Part shown: positions 7,384 to 13,959 of the stretch, piece by piece | How the letters are laid out: the number at the start of each line of letters is the position of its first letter | Position numbering within the stretch: the stretch's first letter is position 1 | Source of the DNA: Tannerella sp. | GTDB lineage: Bacteria; Bacteroidota; Bacteroidia; Bacteroidales; Tannerellaceae | Length of the DNA: 20,589 nucleotides | NCBI GenBank assembly: GCA_031283785.1 | Contig: JAITBC010000009.1 | Coordinates: 1 to 20,589, forward strand | Direction of reading: 5' to 3' | Made by a program: the position numbers and the translations under genes | Notes under the pieces: generated by a model | Databases searched by the model: none | The model's input: the letters and a program-made list of their open reading frames with translations, nothing else | What the model was told of the DNA's origin: nothing

Positions 7384-9726
7384 TTACTTTTCAATTAATG
7401 CGAATGTACTCCAAAGCGCGGGCGCCTGACCGTGAAAATCACCTGTATTGCGCTTGCGATCGTAATAATACTGCCGGTCGTTCTTTTTGTTTGTGCCTTC
7501 GCAGACCTCCGTCATATCGCCGTCGGCATTGATGTAGGACACTAATTTGAGCCACGCTTTTTGCATAACCTGCTCATATTCAGAGGCTGGCAACCATCCG
7601 TGTTTGACGCCTGTAATCATAGCATATGTAAACATACCTGTCCCTGACGTTTCCGCCCAGCAATCGGGGGCGTCAAGCAACTGATTCCACATGCCCGAAG
7701 GTTGCTGATAGTCTTTCAGGCTACGCATCATAGTCCGGTAGCCTCCAAAAATACGTTTGTAACAAGGATGAGACTCGGGCAAAACTTTGAGCAGTTCGGT
7801 CATACCCGCAGCCATCCAACCGTTACCGCGTCCCCAGAAAAACGGCACATCGGGCGCATGATAGAACAGACCGTTAGGACGTTGCAAACTATCAAGATAG
7901 ACTACCATCTCGCGGGCGGTACGGTCTAAATACTTCTTGTCGCCCGTCAGTATATAGGCTTGCGTCTGTACTATGGTTATCATGTACATATCATCAATCC
8001 ACATACGTGTCTGCCATGTCAGCCCTCTGTCAGCCAACGCTTTCTGTTCGGCTGTGGCGTCAGAGGGCAGTTCCCATTGCGTATCGGCATACCGTAAGCC
8101 TAAATCCAGATAACGCTTGTCTTTTGTGATACGGTAAAACTCAAGCGGCAAGCAGCCAAACATATTATTATCAACATGATTAGGCTTGGGAAGCATAGAG
8201 GATTCGGATGAGAACAGCGGTTCAAACCTGTCCTGTAACTGTTTGACGAGTTGTTTATCACCGGTTTCATCGGCGAAACGCAAAGCGCCGAGCCATGCAC
8301 AGACCTCAGGATAAACCATTCGGTCAGGAAAAAAATGCGCGGCGGGAACGAAACGTTTACTCAAACGCTGTCCGATTTCTTCGGGTGTTGAACCTGAAGG
8401 GAAGTTTTTGGTGAGTTTATATAATTTCAGCATACCGGGCGGCGGAAGCGGACCTGACCTGAGAGTGTCGCGGTTTGCCGTTAATGTCTCCCAGCGAAGA
8501 AGATAGCCTGTTCCTGCTGTTTTATCGAATGTCTTGCTGACCCTCATATCCGGAAAATCGGATTCCACTACATCAAGCGACAGAGGATAGGAATAAGTAT
8601 AAGGTTTTTCGCCAGCCGGATTAAGTGTCTTGCCGTCGAGAAGGATAACCCCGTCGCCTTTGTCTTTGCGATGATAACCGAACGCAACCAAACCATCAGG
8701 CTGAGACGTCGGTGTGTCTATCCACAGTTGAGTATCTCCTACCGATCCGCCACCAAAAAAAATCCATTTCAAATCCCATTCCGTTATCTGCCTGCTGTTC
8801 CAACAGCCGTTTTCAAAGCGGGCTATAAACAGCTGAGTCATCATATCCATATCATAACGGTGGTAGCCGATTATGACTTTCCCCTGCGGGTCGAAGCCAA
8901 GCCTGATGCCCGGATTAAACAAGCCTCGTCCGGGTAGTGAACCATCTACTATCAGCGACTTCTCCTCGTAAGTTAGCGGACTGGCTACTTTTTTGCCAAG
9001 AGCGTTTTCCCAGTGCTTAAGGTCTTTGCTTCGTGCATACGACAGCGAGTGATTGGTAGCACAATCGGGCGTTTCGCGCCACACCCATATCAGGTGATAG
9101 TATTTGTCAGGTCCCAAAAGAGGGCCAACCATATAAGCATTGCGTTTCCCTTCGCCATCTATCAGCGGTTTGTCTATATAACGCGACCATGTAAGTGTCT
9201 TGGGGTTCCACATATCATAGACCTCGTATCCGTCTCCGCTGCCGCCATGACGGTAATGGTAGAGAAACTCGCCATTCGGTCCGTCCATAAAAGCAGGGTA
9301 TGTCATCCTGTTCTCTTCGCTGCCGACTAATTTATCAACACGCTCTAACGATTGAATATCAAGTGGTTTAACACTTCGAAAATAAATCAGCGGGACACAA
9401 TGCATATTGCCGGTAACGTGCAGGTAGCCTTCCAAATCAATTTTCATATTGATATAATTGTGGCTGTCCCATCCGATACGGGTATCGAGGATTTTGAAGT
9501 CCCATTTCGGCGATTCAATGTTGCGCGAAGCAACGGTCATGTTTTTAGCGGCGTCATAGTAAGCCACAAACTGTTTGTCGCCATGTGTCAGCAAAGCAAA
9601 GCCCACCGGAAAAGCAGCCGGAACGGGCGCTATGTCAATAATTTCGGCAATTCTGTACTCCTGAGCCCTGCTGCATAAGGCAAAGAATATTAGCCCTGAT
9701 AAAAAAAAGTTTCTCAAGTTTTTCAT
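7384..9726 (-). CDS. Secreted two-domain enzyme: BNR_4 propeller (polysaccharide lyase-like) fused to GH105/GH88 unsaturated glycuronyl hydrolase
   Basis: 780 residues with a type I signal peptide (about 1-21, ending LCSRAQ). Residues ~25-445 are a BNR_4-type beta-propeller with GWDSHNYI (85-92), LHVTGNMHC (102-110), YHYRHGGSGDGYE (156-168) and WRETPDCATNHSLSYARS (216-233). These match motifs I associate with PL24/PL25 ulvan lyases, whose catalysis uses His and Tyr. Residues ~455-780 are an (alpha/alpha)6 GH105/GH88 domain: MWIDDMYM (575-582, the catalytic Asp region), WGRGNGWMAAGM (631-642), ETSGTGMFTYAM (692-703) and GDFHGQAPALW (762-772). By family the first half would cleave next to a uronic acid by beta-elimination and the second would remove the resulting 4,5-unsaturated uronyl residue. 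It follows SusD after a terminator-like hairpin. Lyase function of the propeller is inference: related propellers can be rhamnosidases (GH145) or inactive binding modules. Confidence 0.88.
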   Translation of the reverse strand: MKNLRNFFLSGLIFFALCSRAQEYRIAEIIDIAPVPAAFPVGFALLTHGDKQFVAYYDAAKNMTVASRNIESPKWDFKILDTRIGWDSHNYINMKIDLEGYLHVTGNMHCVPLIYFRSVKPLDIQSLERVDKLVGSEENRMTYPAFMDGPNGEFLYHYRHGGSGDGYEVYDMWNPKTLTWSRYIDKPLIDGEGKRNAYMVGPLLGPDKYYHLIWVWRETPDCATNHSLSYARSKDLKHWENALGKKVASPLTYEEKSLIVDGSLPGRGLFNPGIRLGFDPQGKVIIGYHRYDMDMMTQLFIARFENGCWNSRQITEWDLKWIFFGGGSVGDTQLWIDTPTSQPDGLVAFGYHRKDKGDGVILLDGKTLNPAGEKPYTYSYPLSLDVVESDFPDMRVSKTFDKTAGTGYLLRWETLTANRDTLRSGPLPPPGMLKLYKLTKNFPSGSTPEEIGQRLSKRFVPAAHFFPDRMVYPEVCAWLGALRFADETGDKQLVKQLQDRFEPLFSSESSMLPKPNHVDNNMFGCLPLEFYRITKDKRYLDLGLRYADTQWELPSDATAEQKALADRGLTWQTRMWIDDMYMITIVQTQAYILTGDKKYLDRTAREMVVYLDSLQRPNGLFYHAPDVPFFWGRGNGWMAAGMTELLKVLPESHPCYKRIFGGYRTMMRSLKDYQQPSGMWNQLLDAPDCWAETSGTGMFTYAMITGVKHGWLPASEYEQVMQKAWLKLVSYINADGDMTEVCEGTNKKNDRQYYYDRKRNTGDFHGQAPALWSTFALIEK

Positions 9727-9754
9727 TTTGATTTATATTTTTAAACAACAAAAA

Positions 9755-9802
9755 TAATAAAAATCTGCGGACTGTACAGAAAAAATTGTACAATCCGCAG
9801 AT
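9755..9802 (-). terminator. Terminator or attenuator hairpin between susD-like gene and lyase/hydrolase gene
   Basis: Arms 9763-9778 and 9787-9802 are complementary at 15 of 16 positions (ATCTGCGGAcTGTACA against its inverse) around an 8-base A/T loop. On the minus strand the stem is followed by TTTTTATTATTTTT, as in an intrinsic terminator; an A-run on the other side makes it look bidirectional. The stem begins 8 bases after the SusD stop codon, so it would limit read-through into the enzyme gene. Confidence 0.8.
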
Positions 9803-9810
9803 AAAAAAAA

Positions 9811-11277
9811 TTAATAACCCGGATTTTGCCACATAACAGCAGTGTTGTTATAGCGTACGAGTTCGTCGGCAGGGATTGCAAAAATAGCACGAAAATCTTC
9901 CATGAAATATATGCCACTTCCTTGTTGCGGGCTTTTGAAGAACTCATTCATCACTTCTCCGGCTATTCCCCAGCGAAGAAGGTCATACCAGCGGAGACCC
10001 TCAAATGCAAATTCTACCGCCCTTTCTTTGATAATGGCATTGCGAAAAGAAGTCTTGTCGGGCAAGTCAACAGAAGTATATGGTTCCAAACCGGCACGCT
10101 TGCGCACACTGTTTAAAGTATTCATCGCTTCGCCCTCTCCAGAGTAACTTTCCTCGTTAAGAACTTCCGCATACATCATCAACACGTCTGTGTAACGCAG
10201 GATTGGAATGTTGTTTGCCCAGTCCGAATTTGTTTTGGGAGCATAATTTACATAATGCATATATTTTACAACACGCCATGTAGGGTCAACCATACCGCTG
10301 ATAATCATATTGTTCACAACTGTAACTTCTTTTCTGGCATCACCGGACTCATATTTCTCAACAAAAGCGTCTGCAACAGGTGTTGCGGCGGAGGAGCCGA
10401 ATGCAGGATATTCGTCGGTCTGGACGCCTTCCGGAAATTCTGCTACAAACATACCTTCACCCAACTGTCCACCCATAAACTGGATGTCCCATACCCGTTC
10501 CGGACCATTATCGCCTGCATCGGTAAAGCAATCAACATAGTCTTCCGCCATAGAGTATTTTCCGGAATTGATAATTACGCCCAAATAAGTCTTTGCATCA
10601 CTGAAACGGTTCTGAAACAACAACATACGCGCAAGAATACCAGCTGCGGCATATTTTGTAGCCCGTCCGAGCGAAGCTCCCGACCATGCTTCGGGAAGCA
10701 GATTATAGGCGTTTTTCAAATCTTCTTCAGCAAGAGCAAACGTTTCGGCTTGTGTTGACCGTGGCGTTGTCTTTATTTCCTCTACCGAAAGAGCTTTTGT
10801 TATCAACGGCATCCCTCCGAACGCCCAAGACAGATTCCAGTAGGCATATCCTCTCATAATGTAAGCTTCGCCTTTGATACAGTCTTTCATAGAAGCATCA
10901 GCGAAAGTGGCATCGTCAATCATATCAAGAATCATATTACTGCGGTATATCATGACCCAGAACCTTTGCCATAGATCTGTAAGTCCGGGTTCCTGGTCTC
11001 CGTCCGTAAAATTGCTTATCCTCTCAACATACCCCATATTGGCTCTTGTCTCGTCGCCTCTGCCGTTGAGAACTCTAATCCAGCCATACCAACCACTGGT
11101 AAACAAGTCTTGCTGAGAGGCATAAACCGCTGCGATAGCCGTTTCAAAATCCAGCTGAGTTTGGTAGAAACCGGTGGCGCTGTAATTCGATTCGGGAAGA
11201 AGGTTCAGGAAATCATCGCATCCGGAGAGTCCAAACCCTAACATAAAAACCAAGAAACACTTAACTATTTTTTTCAT
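9811..11277 (-). CDS. SusD/RagB-family outer-membrane glycan-binding lipoprotein
   Basis: 488 residues, typical for SusD. The lipoprotein signal peptide ends in LSGC (Cys 20), followed by DDFLNLLPES; acidic residues just after the cysteine are the Bacteroidota surface-export signal. The body has the tetratricopeptide-like SusD_RagB pattern: EAYIMRGYAYWNLSWAFGGM, RATKYAAAGILARMLLFQNR, the C-terminal NNIPILRYTDVLMMYAEVLN, LNSVRKRAGL and RAVEFAFEGLRWYDLLRWG. It would sit on the cell surface as the lid of a SusC channel and bind the target oligosaccharide. Its start is 12 bases after the stop of the SusC fragment, so the two form one unit. SusD looks intact although its partner is not, which makes productive glycan import by this pair unlikely unless another SusC substitutes. 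Confidence 0.96.
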   Translation of the reverse strand: MKKIVKCFLVFMLGFGLSGCDDFLNLLPESNYSATGFYQTQLDFETAIAAVYASQQDLFTSGWYGWIRVLNGRGDETRANMGYVERISNFTDGDQEPGLTDLWQRFWVMIYRSNMILDMIDDATFADASMKDCIKGEAYIMRGYAYWNLSWAFGGMPLITKALSVEEIKTTPRSTQAETFALAEEDLKNAYNLLPEAWSGASLGRATKYAAAGILARMLLFQNRFSDAKTYLGVIINSGKYSMAEDYVDCFTDAGDNGPERVWDIQFMGGQLGEGMFVAEFPEGVQTDEYPAFGSSAATPVADAFVEKYESGDARKEVTVVNNMIISGMVDPTWRVVKYMHYVNYAPKTNSDWANNIPILRYTDVLMMYAEVLNEESYSGEGEAMNTLNSVRKRAGLEPYTSVDLPDKTSFRNAIIKERAVEFAFEGLRWYDLLRWGIAGEVMNEFFKSPQQGSGIYFMEDFRAIFAIPADELVRYNNTAVMWQNPGY

Positions 11278-11289
11278 TTTTCGTTGTTT

Positions 11290-11757
11290 TTAAAAGGTTA
11301 TATATAATCCAAAAGTATATTTACGGCTCAGCGGATAGGTACTGTAATCTACCCCTTGCTGCGTCGTATTGTTACCGCCCGAATTGGTTTCGGGAGTTGC
11401 GCCGGGATAGTTGTCAAACGTTTTAACGTTGTCTATTGACATATAAACCCGAATATCTTTCAGTTTTATTCTGTTCAGCGCTTTCCGGGGCAAGGTATAA
11501 GCTAACCGAATGTTTTTGATTCTCAAAAATGTAGAGTTATAAACGCGTAAATCCGTATTACCGGGATTCGACCCCCATGTCGGATTTGGCGTTTTCCCAT
11601 CCCACGATGTATCCACGTCCTTGTAATAATCAGGTACCGGGTTGCCTCTGTCTCCGTAAAGCGCCGCATAATCAGGTTTATATCCACGTACCCAACGACT
11701 GAAAATATTAATTCCTCTTGTACCGCTATCCACCTGTCGCGCCATCAAAAACATCAC
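11290..11757 (-). pseudogene. SusC/RagA TonB-dependent receptor, C-terminal fragment only
   Basis: About 155 codons match the C-terminal end of SusC-type receptors (whole proteins ~1000 residues): a DRW-like RWVRGYKPDYAA segment, the hallmark YNSTFLRIKNIRLAYTLPRK, RVYMSIDNVKTFDNYPGATP, and the terminal beta strand SRKYTFGLYITF with the final Phe needed for barrel assembly. The plug domain, TonB box and most of the barrel are absent. On the minus strand a TAG stop lies two codons before the first possible (GTG) start, and sequence upstream of about 11760 is unrelated. The remainder was not found elsewhere in the window. The abrupt loss suggests deletion, probably linked to the insertion sequences to the right, or a misassembly. 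The fragment cannot form a transporter. Confidence 0.88.
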
Positions 11758-11799
11758 AATACACTAATAATTTTCGTAAGTTTTTAATTTTAAATGATT

Positions 11800-11830
11800 T
11801 ATAAAAAAACAACGCTCTATGTCATAGAGC
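11800..11830 (-). terminator. Intrinsic terminator of the outer-membrane barrel gene
   Basis: On the minus strand, GCTCTAT-GAC-ATAGAGC (7-bp perfect stem, 11814-11830) is followed by GTTGTTTTTTTAT. It lies about 29 bases past the stop of the barrel gene and would separate that gene from the SusC fragment. Confidence 0.8.
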
Positions 11831-11858
11831 ATCTTAAATAGTCAATTAAAAAAGTTGA

Positions 11859-12458
11859 TCAAAAATAATAAATTAGGGATATCCTGTTTTTTTGATGTTT
11901 AGAGCCAACCACGCCTTTTTCCACATCCATAAAGCCTAATTGGCATGTCCCAACCAAGGCATAATTAAGGTATGATACTCCAATTCCCAAGTTCAGCCCC
12001 ATATCAAACCGGCTGTAATCATCAAATGAGTCATCAACATATGAATCGCCGCCGCTTATAGTATAGTCATATTTCGTTTTGCCAAACAAACCATACCTTG
12101 TATAAAAGCCAAAATCGGTAATTAGTTTCATCTTATCCCCTATGTTTGGGCGGAATGACATAACCAAAGGCACTTCTAAGGCATACATATTAACGTTAAC
12201 TTTTTCCCTAAGCAGATTTGGTTCATAAACAATTCCATTGGTAACAAATAATAACCCCGGTTGAAAATACATTTTTTTTGATAACTTAACATCGTATACG
12301 GCCCCGATATTAAATCCTGTTTGATACTTTCCCAATGAAACTGAGGAAGAATAAAAAAACGTAGAAAAATCAACACCTCCTTTCACTCCCCATTGTGCAA
12401 ATACGAAAACAGGATGCAGCAAAAAAACACTTAATAGAATTAAAATCTTCACCTTCAT
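11859..12458 (-). CDS. Small outer-membrane beta-barrel protein (PorT / OMP_b-brl_2-like)
   Basis: 199 residues from ATG 12458; a slightly longer frame uses a TTG and is less likely. The signal peptide is residues 1-~22 (KILILLSVFLLHPVFVFAQ). The mature start WGVKGGVDFSTFF and repeated alternating patterns such as GFNIGAVYDVKLSKKMYFQP, YALEVPLVMSFRP and FDMGLNLGIGVSYLNYALVG fit the eight-stranded PorT/OmpA-like barrels (PF13568 type) of Bacteroidota. The chain ends in ISLIYYF, with the C-terminal Phe typical of barrels. It lacks an OmpA peptidoglycan-binding domain. Function is unknown; such proteins are often membrane-stress or surface proteins. It has its own upstream promoter-like box and its own terminator, so it is probably monocistronic and not part of the SusCD unit. 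Confidence 0.82.
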   Translation of the reverse strand: MKVKILILLSVFLLHPVFVFAQWGVKGGVDFSTFFYSSSVSLGKYQTGFNIGAVYDVKLSKKMYFQPGLLFVTNGIVYEPNLLREKVNVNMYALEVPLVMSFRPNIGDKMKLITDFGFYTRYGLFGKTKYDYTISGGDSYVDDSFDDYSRFDMGLNLGIGVSYLNYALVGTCQLGFMDVEKGVVGSKHQKNRISLIYYF

Positions 12459-12553
12459 AATTTTCAATTTTTTGTAATTAGTTTTTCCTTATGTACAACT
12501 TTAAAACTTTTCATTACTGCCCGAAAAAAATAAGAATCGGTTATTCACGTAAC

Positions 12554-12605
12554 GTATCATCCAAAGTTGTATTTTTTTGTATCATAAAACATGTATCATA
12601 AAACA
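12554..12605. repeat. Tandem 14-bp direct repeat plus related half-unit
   Basis: TGTATCATAAAACA occurs twice with no gap (12578-12591 and 12592-12605), and the core GTATCAT recurs at 12554-12560. The repeats lie between the predicted -7 box (12618-12625) and the start codon of the barrel gene, so they would be in its 5' leader or act as a regulator site. Confidence 0.8.
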
Positions 12606-12617
12606 GTATAATGCGAG

Positions 12618-12625
12618 CAAAGATA
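12618..12625 (-). promoter_or_regulatory. Candidate -7 element for the beta-barrel gene
   Basis: Minus-strand TATCTTTG matches TAnnTTTG exactly. No good TTG is found 19-21 bases upstream. It lies 160 bases before the barrel start codon, giving a long leader that contains the 14-bp tandem repeats. Confidence 0.4.
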
Positions 12626-12699
12626 AAAGGAAATAAAATGAACAGAGAAATAAATTATTGATTATTAACACGCATTGTGTATTATTATCAGCGATTCAG

Positions 12700-12719
12700 G
12701 GATTAAATATATTTAATCC
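12700..12719. repeat. Perfect 20-bp palindrome
   Basis: GGATTAAATATATTTAATCC equals its own reverse complement. It lies between the transposase remnant and the promoter of the barrel gene, 75 bases upstream of that -7 box. It could be an operator for a dimeric regulator or a scar at the edge of the former element. No U-run follows on either strand, so a terminator is unlikely. Confidence 0.85.
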
Positions 12720-12784
12720 ATCAAAAGAAGTTTCAAAATATCGGGACAAACCGGTCACTCCTCGTGTACAGTAACGCAAGAAAA

Positions 12785-13360
12785 TTATCCATTCGGATGC
12801 CAGTGACAAACAAAGTCCGTCAAGGGTAACTAATTTGGCTTCCAAGACATAGTGAAAATAAGTCACCTTCCCGTTTTTGGAAGTTTTGGTTAAGCAGTGT
12901 TCACAATACTTATGATCAAAACTGACTACCCCGGTAGCATCTATGGCTACCAGGTAATGCTTATTCAACAGGCGATATTTACGCAACCATTTCTGATTAA
13001 ACAGATTGCCCGTTAAATCCATTTTAACCTGTTCCGGCTTTGCCGGATTAAGATTGCGAAGCACATCCGGGATCGTGTGTCCTGATGTGGAAGGCGAACG
13101 CCAAAGGTTTGCCTGTAATGCTCCACAAACGGATCCTCCCGGCGCTTGTTGATCCTGTTGCGGGAACCCTGCTTGAACAGGAAGATGGCGATAGCTCCCA
13201 TGACGGTATCTTCCATGCCATAATATCCCTGCGCTTGCGACTGTCCTCCAAAGTGGAGAGTTGAGGCAGTAAAGCCTCGAAACGGTGTTTGAGGACTTGT
13301 TTGTACCCGGACAAAAGTTTTTGTCCGCAGTCCGGTGATGATGTTTTTTTTCTCTGTTCT
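12785..13360 (-). pseudogene. DDE transposase remnant broken across three frames
   Basis: Reading the minus strand, successive pieces of one transposase appear in different frames. First SGYKQVLKHRFEALLPQLST (13314-13205). Then EDTVMGAIAIFLFKQGSRNR with EDPFVEHYRQTFGV (13216-13070). Then LRNLNPAKPEQVKMDLTGNL and HYLVAIDATGVVSFDHKYCE with CLTKTSKNGKVTYFHYVLEA (13050-12785). The last carries the first catalytic Asp (AIDATG) and the Cys-rich CEHC...K..KNG..TY.H pattern of a transposase family I know from many bacteria; I cannot name its IS group with confidence. After SLASEWI similarity ends, so the second half of the catalytic domain, with the remaining D and E, is gone. At least two frameshifts plus a 3' truncation make it non-functional. 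It is a likely witness of the rearrangement that removed most of the SusC gene. Confidence 0.78.
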
Positions 13361-13510
13361 TTCTATAGGGTAAAAAAATGGTAAAACATGGAATACAATT
13401 TCTTTGCATTATGGTTGTATATAAATCGCCCGCCGGCAAGAGTGTAATTCCATACTCAAAAACCGGGAAAAATAAAAACACCGAAAATCTAAAAAAACAC
13501 ATATATTTCT

Positions 13511-13540
13511 TTGTAATTCAATAAATTGTTACTACCTTTG
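13511..13540 (+). promoter_or_regulatory. Bacteroidota-type promoter facing right
   Basis: TTG (13511-13513), a 19-base spacer and TACCTTTG (13533-13540) match the -33/-7 consensus. The predicted transcript starts near 13545 and enters a hairpin with no gene directly behind it, the next long frame being more than 400 bases away. Confidence 0.6.
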
Positions 13541-13544
13541 ATAC

Positions 13545-13684
13545 AGTATAAACAACAGCCGCAAGGCACAGTTATCACAACTCCCCTTTTGCGGCTTTAA
13601 TTTATAAAAAATGAAAGAACACTGTAGTTAGAAGCTCAGCTTCCAACAAAGGGGCGAAAGCCCCTCCTTTGCGCTCTTACAGTG
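13545..13684 (+). ncRNA. Candidate structured small RNA or leader (function unknown)
   Basis: Two inverted-repeat structures follow the 13511-13540 promoter. The first pairs AGCCGCAA (13557-13564) with TTGCGGCT (13589-13596), followed by TTTAATTT. The second (13620-13684) folds as a three-way junction: outer stem CACTGTA/TACAGTG (13620-13626 with 13678-13684), hairpin GAAGC-TCA-GCTTC, and hairpin AGGGGC-GAAA-GCCCCT extended by CAA/TTG with a bulge. A six-codon frame (MKEHCS) begins at 13611 and is probably chance. I do not recognise an Rfam family. The structure could instead belong to a minus-strand transcript or be a mobile-element relic. Confidence 0.35.
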
Positions 13685-13715
13685 CAAATTTAGCCGGAAT
13701 TTTTTATTTATGCAA
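13685..13715 (-). promoter_or_regulatory. Bacteroidota-type promoter facing left, opposed to the 13511-13540 promoter
   Basis: On the minus strand, TTG (13715-13713), a 20-base spacer and TAAATTTG (13692-13685) match the consensus. Transcription would begin inside the first arm of the CACTGTA/TACAGTG stem and read the three-way-junction sequence in the opposite sense, ending in TTCTTTCATTTTTT near 13601-13614, which could serve as a terminator. Confidence 0.55.
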
Positions 13716-13882
13716 GACTTCTATTTGTTTTATTTTCAAGTAATTATTTTTTTGCCCTGAATTACTGTAATATTTTTTTATAACCCTAATTTCCTGCCTG
13801 ATTATTACTGTTTTTAGTTTGTTACTCCTGTAAGTTTCTTTCACCGGAAATATGAATTGTTTTGATTTTTATTCTCATGCGC

Positions 13883-13913
13883 TTGGAATACTCAAGTTTT
13901 TCGTCTAATTTTG
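13883..13913 (+). promoter_or_regulatory. Promoter of the rhamnosidase operon
   Basis: TTG (13883-13885), a 20-base spacer and TAATTTTG (13906-13913) match the Bacteroidota -33/-7 consensus, giving a leader of about 40 bases before the ATG at 13960. Confidence 0.7.
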
Positions 13914-13959
13914 CCTTCATAAAAACTTCACAAAGAAATAATATAAAAATAAAGAATCT

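Larger units (their letters stand above)
13503..13959. other. Gene-poor intergenic region with promoters and structured repeats
   Basis: No convincing protein gene. The left half holds two convergent promoter-like sites and two strong inverted-repeat structures (annotated separately). Bases 13700-13880 are very A/T-rich with several T-runs and the short palindrome ATTACTGTAAT; nothing else was recognised there. The right end is the promoter and leader of the first rhamnosidase. Confidence 0.7.

Noticed and set aside
10255..10758. 167-codon plus-strand open frame antisense to SusD
   Set aside because: Lies wholly within the SusD gene; Cys/Phe-rich low-quality translation with no start context.
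13378..13524. 48-codon plus-strand frame beginning MVKHGIQFLCIMVVYKSPAG
   Set aside because: No promoter, no ribosome site and no domain; it runs through the edge of a decayed transposase and is probably chance.
13620..13684. Possible integron attC site
   Set aside because: The fold is suggestive but the paired GTTRRRY and RYYYAAC core sites at opposite ends are not present, and no integrase or cassettes are nearby.
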